NCBI GenBank assembly: GCA_032164245.1
Contig: JAVMKO010000009.1
Coordinates: 83,928,712 to 83,992,711 of the forward strand
Direction of reading: 5' to 3'
DNA length: 64,000 nt
Origin: Sternotherus odoratus
Lineage: Eukaryota > Chordata > Testudines > Kinosternidae
How positions within the stretch are numbered: the stretch's first letter is position 1; every line of letters begins with the position of its first letter. This document shows, in pieces, positions 23,377 to 33,520 of this stretch. Position numbers and translations under genes: made by a program. The notes under the pieces were generated by a model. The model searched no databases. It worked only from the letters and a program-made list of their open reading frames with translations, and had not been told where the DNA came from.

Positions 23377-25755
23377 ATGCCTGGCGCGCCGGGCTTCAAA
23401 AGCTGTGAGCACTGTGGGAGGCCTATGCCCAACAGTGATCCCCACACAAAGTGCTTGAAGTGCCTCGGAGAGAGCCATCAGTCCGAGCGCTGCTCAATTT
23501 GCAAGAGCTTCAAACCAAGGACAAAGAAAGAGAGATCATCGTTTGAAGCTCATTCTGATGGAGTCTGCCCTACAGCCTCAGGGAGATCTCCCATCCAAGT
23601 CAGCTCGAAGCGCTCCGGCCTCGGTGCGGGACCCGGCGGTACCCAGGAAAGAGAATTCGCACCGGCACCGGTCCCCACGACGCACCGAGAACCCCAGATG
23701 GCACCGCTCCCAATCGCCGGTGCCGCCTAAGAAGCAGAGGGGCAGATCGCCGGCTCGTAAGGCCAAGGCGAAGACGCGGTACACCCAGGGTCACGTAGAT
23801 GAGCCCCGTAGGGTGCCGCCAGCGTCTGGCCCGGTGCGCGCGCACGCATCGGGGGATGGTGCAGCGCTGCACGGGCCCCTCCCGGACTTCCCGGCGCCGT
23901 CGACCCCGGAGACCTTCGAGGCTGCCCGGGACTTGATCGAGTCCGCGGGCGAAGACGGTACGGCACCGCCTTTCACGGTCCCGCCTCTCTTGGATCCGGC
24001 GCCAGCGACGGCCCCGGCACCGCCTGTGGCACCGGCACCGTCTGGGTCGGTCACACCTATAATTCCCCCAATGCCGACGGCACCGATACCGGGAGCACCC
24101 TTCACCTCGGCACCAACGGCACCGGACGCCCAGATGCCCTCGGCACCGCTAATGCGGGCTTTAGGAGAAAGCGCCCAGCTACCTCCGCCGGCACTGGTAA
24201 TCTGCCCTGACAAGCCTACTATGTATCAGAGATACATCATGGCACCGGAGGGCGAGGCACCGCCATGGCCCAGCTCAGCATCTGAATCTGACGCGTCGTC
24301 CCGCTAGACTCGAAGCCACCGCACCGGGGTACCTTCTCGTCGTGAAGCCGGAGCCACCGCTCACATGGGTCAGATCGGCACCGTTCACGGCACCGACGCT
24401 CCTCCCACCACTCGGCACCGTGGTCCCAACAAAACCCAGGTCCGGTGCAGTGGTCCTTCTGGCCCCCGTGGGCCTTACAGCAGACGCAGGGGCCACCTTC
24501 TGTGACGATGTCACTACCGTCGGTACCGCGAGGCCCGGTTTCGGCCACTATATCGAGACCTCCGCCAGAGGTGGCAGGAGAGGAACCGGTACCGGGCCCG
24601 TCGGGATTGGGACGGTACCAGGGTTCCATTCCCCACCATTCCTCCACTGCCTCGCCAACCGATCCAACTACGGGAGACCCTATTCAAGAGGAGCCCCCCT
24701 TCGCCACATCGTCCTCTTCCTCACCTGACGAGGCGGTGGCAGGCTCCTCGACATCAGGACTGCCACCAATGGATGTCAAGGGTCATCAAGACCTCCTAAG
24801 GAGAGTGGCCCAGAACCTAAACCTCCCTGCGGAGGAAGTAGAGGAGGAGGAAGACCCGACGGTGGACATCCTCTCTCCAGATGGGCCCAAGAGGATCGTG
24901 CTGCCCTTCATTAAGAAAATTAATTCAATGTCCACCACCCTGTGGCAGACTCCCGCCTCGATCCCTCCAACGGCAAAGGGAATTGAACGCTGTTATTTTA
25001 CACCAAGAGCCGGGTATGAGCACATGTTCACCCATCCACCACCGGGCTCCCTGGTGGCGGATGCCGTTAATCATAGGGAGAGACAGGGACACACAGGGCC
25101 CACACCTAAGTCCCAGGAAGCGAAGAAATTAGACCTGTATGGTAGGAAGCTCTACTCGTCGGCCTCCCTCCAACTCAAAATAGCAAATCAGCAGGCAGCG
25201 CTAGGCCGCTATGCCTTTAACTCATGGACTGCCCTCAACAAGTTTCAGGACAAGATCCCTAAGGACTCGTCGCCGGAGTTCACAGCTATAGTTGAAGAGG
25301 GCAAGGTGATCTCTAGAGCGGCATTACAAGCTGCCCTAGATTCCGCAGACTCTGCCTCTTGATCAATGGCCACGGCGATAGTGATGAGGAGAGGGGCATG
25401 GCTTCAGGGACCCATCTCACGAGCAACTCCTAGTTCAGGAGGTTCAGACATCCCTCCCCCGGTTCAAGCATCCATCCAAGACCTGCCCTTTGATAGGCAG
25501 GGACTGTTTGCGGAGGATACGGACAAGAAGCTACATTCTATGAAGGACTCTAGGGCCATGCTTCGGTCCCTAGGCCTTCATACCCCGCAAACGGTTAGGC
25601 GCCCTTTCAGGCCTCCAAGTCCAGCAGCCTCGACCCTACCAGCCAGCTCCCAGGAGAGACCTAAACAGAAGGGGGGGAAGGGGCAACAACAGAGGAAGGC
25701 CCCGTTCATCATCCCACAATGGCCAGCAGAACCAAGGACCCAGACAACCCCCTAG
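23377..25755 (+). pseudogene. DIRS gag, decayed
   Basis: The structural (Gag-like) gene of the DIRS element. It starts MPGAPGFKSCEHCGRPM with a cysteine/histidine-rich N-terminus (CEHC, CLKC, then CSIC within about 40 residues), which suggests a zinc-binding module. The middle is rich in Pro, Ala, Arg and Ser. Breaks: the frame moves from +1 to +2 at about 23540-23600 and back to +1 near 24300, with stops at 24305-24307 (frame 2), about 24340 and 25360-25362 (frame 1). Downstream the +1 frame is open and holds the conserved-looking DLPFDRQGLFAEDTDKKLH block at about 25480-25537. A 48-bp insert from the RT region is embedded at 25402-25449. It overlaps the RT frame by 37 bp. Confidence 0.8.
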
Positions 25756-27698
25756 CACTAGACCAAACTTTTGAAGGTGCGCACGGGGGCGACGATCCAG
25801 TGTCCAGTCTTTCATCTTCCCGTCCCTTCCTGCACCGCTTGTCTCACTTTCATCAGGCGTGGTCCCAAATTACCTCAGACAAATGGGTTCTCAGCCTGGT
25901 GAAGGTGGGATACTCTATCCAATTCTCCTCCCTTCCACCTACCCACCCATCTTCCCCGTCCCTCTTCAGGGACCCATCTCACGAGCAACTCCTAGTTCAG
26001 GAGGTTCAGACCCTTCTGACTTTGGGTGCCATAGAGGAGGTTCCTCAAGAATTTCGGGGCAAGGGCTACTATTCCCGTTATTTCCTTATCCCGAAGGCCA
26101 AAGGCGGCCTTCGACCTATCCTAGACCTGCGGGGCCTCAACTCCTACATAAAGAAGCTGAAGTTTCGCATGCTCTCCCTAGCAACCATTATTCCTTCCAT
26201 GGATCACGGAGACTGGTTCGCCTCCCTCGACTTAAAGGACGCCTATTTCCACATATCGATAATCCCCAGTCACAGGAGGTTCCTGAGGTTCGTGTTAGGG
26301 GATCGACATTACCAGTTTACTGTGCTTCCGTTCGGCCTATCGACTGCCCCAAGGGTGTTTACAAAGTGCATGTCGGTAGTAGCCGCATACCTGAGACGGA
26401 GACAGGTACACGTTTACCCATACCTGGACGATTGGCTCATCAGAGCAAACTCAAGGGAGCTGGCAATCCAGCACGTAGCTCTAGTCAGGACAACATTCCT
26501 CAGGTTAGGCCTCATATTGAACGAGCCAAAGTCGACCCTAGACCCCACTCAGAGAATCGAGTTTATAGGGGCAGTGCTGGATTCTCAACAAGCCATGGCA
26601 TTCCTGCCTACAGTTCGGGCCGACACCATAACGAACTTGGTTCACTCCGTCCTACAGTATTCAACCACCACGGCCAGAAACTGCATGGTCCTCTTGGGCC
26701 ATATGGCAGCCTGTACGTACGTGGTGCCATACGCCAGGCTCCGACTATGGCCACTCCAAGCTTGGCTGTCGACAGTGTACAAGCAGGGCAAAGACCCACT
26801 GGACCTTGTTGTCACCCTCCCACACCACACGCTGAGTTCGCTACATTGGTGGCTTCAACCCAGCTCTTTCAATGCGGGGGTCGCTTTTCACAAACCCCAG
26901 CCTACAGTGACATTGGGGACAGATGCCTCCGCCCTCGGCTGGGGGGCTCATCTCGGAGACTCCAGGACTCAAGGACAATGGTCTCACAGCGAGCTGTCCC
27001 TCCACATCAATGTCCGGGAGCTGAGAGCGGTTCGTCTCACGTGCCAGGTATTTCGGGACAGGTTACAAGGCAAGTGTGTGCTGGTCCAGACGGACAACAC
27101 GGCGACAATGTTCTATATAAACAAACAGGGTTGTGCTCGCTCTTCTCCCCTATGCAGGGAAGCCCTGGCCCTGTGGGATTTTTGTATCACACACAATATC
27201 CATCTCATAGCCACCGATCTCCCAGGGGTCCAGAATGTCCTAGCGGACGCCCTCAGTCGCTCGTTTCGGGGCCACGAATGGTCGCTCAGGGGGGAGGTTG
27301 CACATTCAATCTTCCTGCGGTGGGGATTTCCCCTCCTAGACCTGTTCGCCACGAGGGCCAACAGGAAATGCCAGAGGTTTTGCTCCCTCATGAACCTCAG
27401 CCCGGGGTCAGAGGCAGACGCCTTTCAGATCCCTTGGAGGGAGGGTCTTCTCTATGCATTTCCCCCATTCCCACTCATCCACAGAGTGTTGCTCAAGGCC
27501 CGCCTGGACAGGGCGTCCATGATTCTAATAGCACCAGCGTGGCCCCGCCAGCATTGGTACACTCTGTTGCTGTCTCTCTCTGTGTCTAGTCCTATAACCC
27601 TCCCTCTCCTCCCGACACTGGTGTCCCAAGACCACGGGCGGCTGCTTCACCCCAACCTCCAATCGCTCCACCTCACGGCATGGAATATCCGTGGTTGA
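25719..27698 (+). CDS. DIRS reverse transcriptase / RNase H / methyltransferase-like polyprotein
   Basis: A 659-codon open frame. The RT domain spans residues ~90-330: motif A SLDLKDAYFH with Asp171, and the catalytic box YLDDWL at residues 235-240 (Asp237, Asp238). RNase H follows at ~395-520: LGTDAS (Asp402), QTDNTA (Asp459) and LADALSR (Asp510). Residues ~540-640 (LFATRANRKCQ, AFPPFPLIHRVLLK, LIAPAWPRQHW) match the region that DIRS elements carry after RNase H and that is described as Dam-methyltransferase-like. The role is copying of element RNA to DNA. No disrupting stop is visible. The first Met lies inside the end of gag, so the true start may be upstream or by reinitiation. It overlaps the recombinase frame by 19 bp. 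Confidence 0.93.
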   Translation: MASRTKDPDNPLALDQTFEGAHGGDDPVSSLSSSRPFLHRLSHFHQAWSQITSDKWVLSLVKVGYSIQFSSLPPTHPSSPSLFRDPSHEQLLVQEVQTLLTLGAIEEVPQEFRGKGYYSRYFLIPKAKGGLRPILDLRGLNSYIKKLKFRMLSLATIIPSMDHGDWFASLDLKDAYFHISIIPSHRRFLRFVLGDRHYQFTVLPFGLSTAPRVFTKCMSVVAAYLRRRQVHVYPYLDDWLIRANSRELAIQHVALVRTTFLRLGLILNEPKSTLDPTQRIEFIGAVLDSQQAMAFLPTVRADTITNLVHSVLQYSTTTARNCMVLLGHMAACTYVVPYARLRLWPLQAWLSTVYKQGKDPLDLVVTLPHHTLSSLHWWLQPSSFNAGVAFHKPQPTVTLGTDASALGWGAHLGDSRTQGQWSHSELSLHINVRELRAVRLTCQVFRDRLQGKCVLVQTDNTATMFYINKQGCARSSPLCREALALWDFCITHNIHLIATDLPGVQNVLADALSRSFRGHEWSLRGEVAHSIFLRWGFPLLDLFATRANRKCQRFCSLMNLSPGSEADAFQIPWREGLLYAFPPFPLIHRVLLKARLDRASMILIAPAWPRQHWYTLLLSLSVSSPITLPLLPTLVSQDHGRLLHPNLQSLHLTAWNIRG

Positions 27699-28753
27699 AC
27701 CCCTTGGAGCTCCAGTGCTCCAATTATGTCAGAGAGGTCCTGCTGGGTAGCAGGAAGCTGTCGACTCGTACTACTTACATGGCCAAATGGAAACGTTTTT
27801 CCCTATGGGCTCAGGGCAGAGGTGTAAACCCCACTCTAGCTCCCATACCACTTATCCTGGATTACCTTCTGGACCTTAAGAGACAGGGTCTAGCCATCTC
27901 TACGGTTCGGGTACACCTAGCGGCTATATCAGCCTTTCATACAGAAGTGGGGGGATCCTCTGTGTTTAGCAACCCACTCGTGGGGCGTTTCCTCAGGGGG
28001 TTGGAAAGGTTGTACCCCTCGGTGCGACCGCCGGTTTCTCAGTGGGACCTGAACCTGGTGTTGGCAGCCCTCATGAAGCCCCCCTTTGAACCCCTAGCCA
28101 CCTGCCCACTCTCTTATCTTTCTTGGAAGACGGCCTTTCTTGTGGCCATTACCTCTGCCCGACGGGTCTCTGAGCTCAGGGCGCTCACCTCGGAGCCACC
28201 GTACACCGTCTTCCATAAAGATAAGGTTCAGCTACGGCCTCATCCGGCCTTCCTTCCTAAAGTGGTGTCCGCTTTTCATTTGAACCAGGACATTTTTCTC
28301 CCTGTGTTTTTTCCGAAACCCCATGCTTCTAGCAAAGAGAGAATGCTACATTCTTTAGATGTGAGAAGGGCCTTAGCTTTTTACATAGAAAGTACAAAAG
28401 TTTTTCGTAAATCTCCACAACTTTTTATTTCAGTGGCGGAACGAATGAAGGGGTTGCCGATTTCTTCTCAACGCCTGTCGGGATGGATCACCTCGTGCAT
28501 CAAACTGTGATATAACCTCTCGAACGTTTCTCCTCCGCCACTAACAGCTCACTCAACCAGGGCCCAGGCCACATCCACAGCGTTCCTGGCGCACATTCCA
28601 ATTGGCGACATATGCAGAGCTGCGACATGGTCTTCGGTCCACACCTTCTCCTTGCACTACGCCATCGTGCAGCAGACTTCGGAGGACGCTGCTATGGGAC
28701 AAGCGATCCTGGCAGCAGGGACTAAGACTACTCCTCTCCCACCTCCGAGATAA
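27680..28753 (+). pseudogene. DIRS tyrosine recombinase with one in-frame stop
   Basis: A tyrosine recombinase that would integrate the circular cDNA. The frame is open for 276 codons, hits TGA at 28508-28510, then continues in the same frame to a TAA at 28751-28753. Before the stop: an N-terminal helical SAM-like region and the box I arginine in SARRVSELRAL (Arg162, Glu165). After the stop: HSTR (His291, Arg294), ATW (Trp317) and LHY (Tyr327, the likely nucleophile). The single TGA therefore removes box II and the catalytic Tyr. Stop position 277 and a clean frame on both sides suggest a recent point mutation. It starts inside the RT frame (19-bp overlap). Confidence 0.9.
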
Positions 28754-28766
28754 CTGCTCGTAAGTC

Positions 28767-28866
28767 ACTTGTGGGAATGGACATGAGCAAGCACTCGAAG
28801 AAGAAAGAACAGTTACTCACCTCTCGTAACATTTGTTCTTCGAGATGTGTTGCTCATGTCCATTCC
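28767..28866. repeat. DIRS internal complementary region (ICR)
   Basis: The first part (GTGGGAATGGACATGAGCAA to GAAGAAGAA) is the reverse complement of the extreme left end of the element. The second part (AGAACAGTTACTCACC to GTCCATTCC) is the reverse complement of the extreme right end. The two halves meet at about 28803. In DIRS elements this region templates joining of the two ends into a circle. Confidence 0.9.
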
Positions 28867-28902
28867 GAATCCCACCCGCCTCCCCTCTGTCGGAGTACCG
28901 GC

Positions 28903-29113
28903 AAGAAGGAACTGAGCGGGGGGAGGGTCGGCAGGGGCATATATACATTGCCATAAGGGCGCCACTCCAGGGGTCGCCCCTGCCGACCCTACGGGTACCG
29001 CTGGGGAAAACTTTCCGGAGCCGTGCATGCGCGGTGCGCACACACTTGTGGGAATGGACATGAGCAACACATCTCGAAGAACAAACGTTACGAGAGGTGA
29101 GTAACTGTTCTTT
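28903..29113. repeat. DIRS right inverted terminal repeat
   Basis: It is the inverse of 23036-23218, from AAGAAGGAACTGAGCGGGG through the GGGTACCGCTGGGGAAAAC block to the GTGAGTAACTGTTCTTT end. The right repeat extends about 50 bp beyond the shared part; this extra piece (AACACATCTCGAAGAAC onward) is matched only by the internal complementary region. Confidence 0.9.
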
Positions 29114-29200
29114 AGTGTGTGTCTGTGCGTGTGTGTGTGTGTGTATGTGCGCGCACGTGCATGTGTGTGTGTATATATATGTATTTATAGATATATAGAT
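29114..29200. repeat. (TG)n microsatellite with interruptions
   Basis: A TG-rich tract (TGTGTGTGTGTGTATG, CATGTGTGTGTGTATAT) directly abuts the right end of the DIRS element. Confidence 0.85.
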
Positions 29201-29884
29201 GTGTTTTTCCTGTTACTGGTATTTCACTACCTGTCTGAAAAGAAAACTTCTATCACTAACTATTGTGCCTCTTTTCTCATACTTCTTAATAAGACTATAT
29301 ACCGCTCATTTGTTCAAACTGAAGTAAACTCAAAAAGTAAAGTAAAAAATGTCAATATCGTGATCTGATTTCCGATACCTTCTCTTTATATCCCAAATTA
29401 GGGGGCAAAACTTCTTTAAATTGAAAGAATAAATTCCTTCAGCCAAAAACCTGTAAAAGAGGTCATGTCTTTGTTACAGGTTCCCCTTGGGCTGATGCCT
29501 GGAATCGGGGTACCACTGAGCCCTCTGACTCAGCAGCCTGGGCTCCCTTTCACACTGTGCTGCTGTGAGAAGCTGCAGACACGCTTCCGGTCTTAAAATG
29601 TGGAGCGTGGTTGTACTCTACATCAGACACAGTTACCTGTTAAAGTAGTAGTTCAGAATCACAGCTCTTCAGATGCTTTTCAAGTAAAGTTCTAACTGAT
29701 AAAATTAAAGACAGATGACTGGTGAACATGGATTATAGACTATGAAATCCCACTAGAGAATAGGACAGACTGTTCCTTAAACTGTTCCATTATGTGTAGG
29801 CAGAAAAGCTGTTATGGGTGAGAGGTGTTTGTCAGACCTCTCACATATCCAGTAATAAAAATTCTTTAGAGTTTCTAAAAACGA
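29201..29884. other. Unique DNA, nothing recognised
   Basis: Between the microsatellite and a CR1. No gene or repeat supported. Confidence 0.4.
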
Positions 29885-30449
29885 GAGGATATTTTAACAC
29901 AGAAAGTGTTGCACCAACATAATAACTTGGTGTGGAACTTCATTCTGATGGACAAAGAGGAGATTATTGCTGACCTAAAAATTAACAATTTTCTAGTTAG
30001 CAGTGATCATCTGGTTATGTTTAATGTGTGGGGGGAAAAATATGGCATCAATGATGTATATATTTGGAACTTCAAAGTCTTAAAGCAGTGATTTGCACAA
30101 CTGATCGGGAACAAATTTAAAGTGAGATGTGTTAACGAAACTGGAAGTTGTTCAAGGATACCAGATACCCCAAAAGCCACAGTTATATGCACACACACAA
30201 ATAAATTGTGCTGGGCAAGAAGCTATATGTCTCCTTTAAAGTGAGGTTTGGAAATGGTGATAAAACATTAAAAAGAAAAGTTGGGAACAAAGGGGGAATA
30301 AATGACAATAAATACAAGTTATCATTTATAAAAAGGTGACTGATAAAGAAAGTCAAATAAATCAATGAAATATCAATGGCTAATAGAGTTAAAGATAAGG
30401 CATTTTTAAATAGGAACAAGAAAAATGCCAGATCAGGTAAAGAGTATCA

Positions 30450-30697
30450 AGGGAAAAAAAATGACAGAGTCCTGTGGCACCTTAAAGACTAACAAAAGTA
30501 TTGGAGCATAAGCTTTCGTATGCTAGTACCCACTTCATCGGATGCATGCATGCATTGCGTGCATCTGGCGAAGTGGGTATTAGCCCACGAAAGCTTATGC
30601 TTCAATACTTTTGTTAGTCTTTAAGGTGCCACAGGACTCTTAGTCTGGGTTTGCAAAAGCGACACACACGGCTACCTCTATGATTCTAGGGAAAAAA
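30450..30697. mobile_element. Penelope-like element terminus, fold-back copy in CR1
   Basis: The short arm is on the left (GACAGAGTCCTGTGGCACC); the longer end is on the right (CACACACGGCTACCTCTATG, with a small insertion relative to the family). The centre reads TTCATCGGATGCATGCATGC then GTGCATCTGGCGAAG. The target duplication is AGGGAAAAAA, starting at 30450 and 30688. It interrupts a CR1 that resumes after it. Confidence 0.8.
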
Positions 30698-31805
30698 GAG
30701 TTCAATAAGTGTGTGTTCTGTTGGACCAAAGGAGATTATATAGTGGGTGTAATAAAAAGGTTACCATCTGTAACAAGGGAGGAAGTGAGGTAGCATCTGC
30801 TAAAATTAAATCTTTTAAAATGAACAGGCCTGGATAACAGATACCCAAGAGTCTAAAGAAACTAGGTAAGGAGCTCTCTGAATCCCTAGTGTTTGGTGTG
30901 TAACAAATCTTGAGGAAATTTGGAAGGATTGGCAGTCTGCCAGCAGAGTTCCAATAATTAAAAAAGATGACGCAGAGAGCTATAGACCTGTTTGCTTTGC
31001 CCATGATCAGCATCAAGCTATCGAGTGGTTAATCCAGGACTCAACAGAGAATTAGAGGCTAAAAATATATGTAATATGAGTCAGTGCAAGTTCATGGAAG
31101 GTAGATTTTGTGAAACAAACTTGTTAATCTTTTCTGACAAAATTGCAGATCTGGTTGATATAGATAACTGTTGATTTTAATATACTGTACTTAGGTTTCT
31201 GCAGGTATTTAACTTGGTGCTATGTGCCATTTTGATTAGCTAACTTGCATGATAAGGAATTCAGGCACAGATTGGATGGATTAAAAACTGTCTCACTGAT
31301 CTCAAAATATAGTTGTTAATGGGGCGGTAACAATGACTAGGGTTATTTTGAGCAGTGTCCTCAGTTCTTGATCCAACACTATTTAAAATTTGTATCCATG
31401 ATCTTGGTGGTGAAATGAACTCTGTGCTGGTGAAGTTTGCAGATGACAGAGATTGGTGGGGTAGTAAATAATGAGGGCAGGCTACTGTTAAAGTTACCTG
31501 AATCACTTGGTTAGATCTCAGTCCAACAAAATGTGTTTTTTAAATACAGCCAAAACCAAGAGAATATATCTGGGAACCAAGAACACAGTTTAGGCCTACA
31601 GAATTGGGAGACTGTCTTGAAAAACAGTGATTAAGAAGGATTTTAGCAGTCATCGTAAATGGCCATCTCAACATGAACTGTCTGTACAGTTCTGTGGCAA
31701 AAAGGGCTGATGTGATCCTTGGATGTATAAAAAGGGGAATATCAAGTAGCAGAAGTAGGGAAGTGATCTTGCCTCTGTATACAGGATTGGTAAGACTGCT
31801 ACTAA

Positions 31806-32100
31806 GGGCTGGTCTTCACTGGGGGTGGGGGGGGGAGAGGATCGGCTGTAGATACGCAATTTCAACTACGTTAATAACATAGCTGAAATCAGCGTATCTA
31901 TAGCCGACTTACCTGCCATCCTCACGGCGGCGCCGGTCGCCGGCGCACTCCCCTGTCGGCTCCAGCTTGTGCCTTTTGGCAAGCTGGAGTTCCGGAGTCG
32001 ACGGGGGCGCCGCTGGCGATGGATTTATCGGGTCTTGACAAGACACTATAAATCGATCGCCAAAAGATCAATCCCTCCCCAGCGTAGTGAAGACAAGCCC
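31806..32100. mobile_element. PIF/Harbinger-like MITE nested in CR1
   Basis: The termini are GGGCTGGTCTTCACT and AGTGAAGACAAGCCC, flanked by TAA at 31803-31805 and 32101-32103. A 3-bp TWA duplication is the hallmark of PIF/Harbinger. The interior has the same hairpins as the copy at 3596-3879. It sits inside CR1 coding sequence, which gives a relative age. Confidence 0.88.
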
Positions 32101-33356
32101 TAAAAGCCCACTTTTGGTCTCCATGCTTCAAGAAGAATGTGGAAATACTGGGGGGAGTTCAAAGGAGGACAACATAAGTGATTCCCAGGGCTGGAAAACA
32201 AATCTTTATTATGTGAGATAATAATGAGATTAATTTATTCATAGACTTGGAAGGATTAGATTTTTATAGTTCAAATTGATGTCATTTTCACCATGCAATG
32301 GCAAAAATATTTTCCTGGATGATTTACACATGGGCAAGGTAAGAAATGTGGCTTGAGAACATAGTAGTTTTAGATTACTTACTTTGTCAGCATCACATGT
32401 CAAAATATACAATTTTTGTTTTGGATTGTAAAACTAACTTTTTTGAATCTCAACATGTACTGTCATAATTGTCTGACCCTCTCCTGTAATTTTTGGCAAG
32501 TGTGAAAATTTAAATAGATAAAATGGAAAAATGCTTAAACATAAACATCAATATTTGGCAAAATTATTTTTAAAAAATTGAAATTTGCCAAGCCTACTTA
32601 TTCATTTTATTGAAGATGGAGAGGTGATTTAACTACTGTGTCTAGATACTTCCATATGGAAAAAAGATCTGATAGTGATGTGGTGTTAGCATTGGAGGGG
32701 TTCCAACCTTACTGACAAAGGCAGAAGAAGATCCAATAACTGGAAGTTGAAGTTACATAAATTAAGCTTCGAAATCAGATGCAACTTTCTAGCAATCAGT
32801 GTGGTTAAACATTGAAACAGCTTAACCAGGAGTTGCTGGACTCACTGTTGCTTGGAATGTTTAAGACGAGATTAGATAGTTTTCCGAAATATATGCTTTA
32901 ATTCACTTCCTGGGGAAAATTCTGTGGTCTGTGTGTCAAGAGGTCCTCCCTAGTTGACTGGATGTATTCTGGACTTTTTTCCTACCGCTGAAGCTTGGCT
33001 ATAGCTGGAGATGGGACACCAGATGGGGTGGACTAGTTCTGTCTGGTTTATAGAGTCCTTTCTAGATACCTACTTGCTGTGTCATGTTTACGTTCTCGAA
33101 GTCTAGGGATGGGACATCAGATTTGGGGTTGGGAAGGAGTTCCCCATAGGTCTGATTGGCAGAGATCTTACAGGCTTTTCCCTTTCCTCTGTATCATGAG
33201 TATGGTTTGCCTGCTAGGATTATTTCTTTGCCATTGTACAGGCCTTGGGCATTGGTGGCACTGTTTTCTGCTTTAGCTTGGTTTAGGACTGAATGTTTTG
33301 GTCTACTAAAGTTTTCGGGCTTAATATAGGGGAATCTGGGTGGAATCTAATGGCCT

Positions 33357-33498
33357 GTGATATACAAGTATCAGAGGGGTAGCCCTGAAGTATCCACAAC
33401 AACAACGAGGAGTCCGGTGGCATCTTAATGACTAACAGATTAATTTGGGCATAAGCTTTTGTGGGTAAAAAACCCACTTCTTCAGATGCATGATATAC
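33357..33498 (-). mobile_element. Single Penelope-like terminus in a CR1 3' UTR
   Basis: The minus-oriented PLE end reads TCAGAGGGGTAGCCCTGAAG, GAGGAGTCCGGTGGCATC, GCATAAGCTTTTGTGGG, ACCCACTTCTTCAGATGCA. It is flanked by TGATATACAAG and TGATATACAG. Unlike most copies in the window it is not a fold-back. The CR1 UTR reads through the insertion site (GGCCTGTGATATACAGGAGG). Confidence 0.8.
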
Positions 33499-33520
33499 AG
33501 GAGGTCATCCTAAATGATAT

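Larger units (their letters stand above)
23036..29113 (+). mobile_element. DIRS-type tyrosine-recombinase retrotransposon, structurally complete
   Basis: A 6.1-kb element with the full DIRS layout: left terminal repeat, gag, RT/RNase H/MT-like ORF, overlapping tyrosine recombinase, internal complementary region, inverted right terminal repeat. The left end starts about TTCTTCTTCGAG and the right end finishes about GTAACTGTTCTTT. Both ends are complementary to adjacent halves of 28767-28866, the signature of DIRS elements that replicate through a circular intermediate. No target duplication is visible, as expected for recombinase-mediated insertion. RT is open; gag has frame changes and stops, and the recombinase has one stop, so this copy should not be autonomous. 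Confidence 0.92.
29885..33520 (+). mobile_element. CR1 LINE carrying later insertions
   Basis: Heavily decayed CR1 coding and 3' UTR sequence in sense orientation. Recognisable blocks include ATTGCTGACCTAAAAATTAA, GTTCAAGGATACCAGATACC, TGCAAGTTCATGGAAGG, GAAGTTTGCAGATGACAGAG (the LINE KFADD region at about 31433) and the 3'-UTR-like GAGGTGATTTAACTACTGTG from about 32622. Interruptions are a PLE fold-back (30450-30697), a Harbinger-like MITE (31806-32100), an unassigned segment (about 32210-32600) and a PLE terminus (33367-33488). There are no long open frames. Confidence 0.75.

Noticed and set aside
23578..24647. Several minus-strand and third-frame open frames over DIRS gag
   Set aside because: They follow from the GC-rich, CACCGG-repeated composition; none has a domain, and the sense frames carry the cysteine-rich Gag start and the conserved block further on.
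25859..27589. A 576-codon open frame in the second frame over the DIRS RT gene
   Set aside because: It is the alternate-frame shadow of the RT/RNase H frame, which carries all catalytic motifs; the shadow has none and is low-complexity in Pro, Gly, Arg and Ser.
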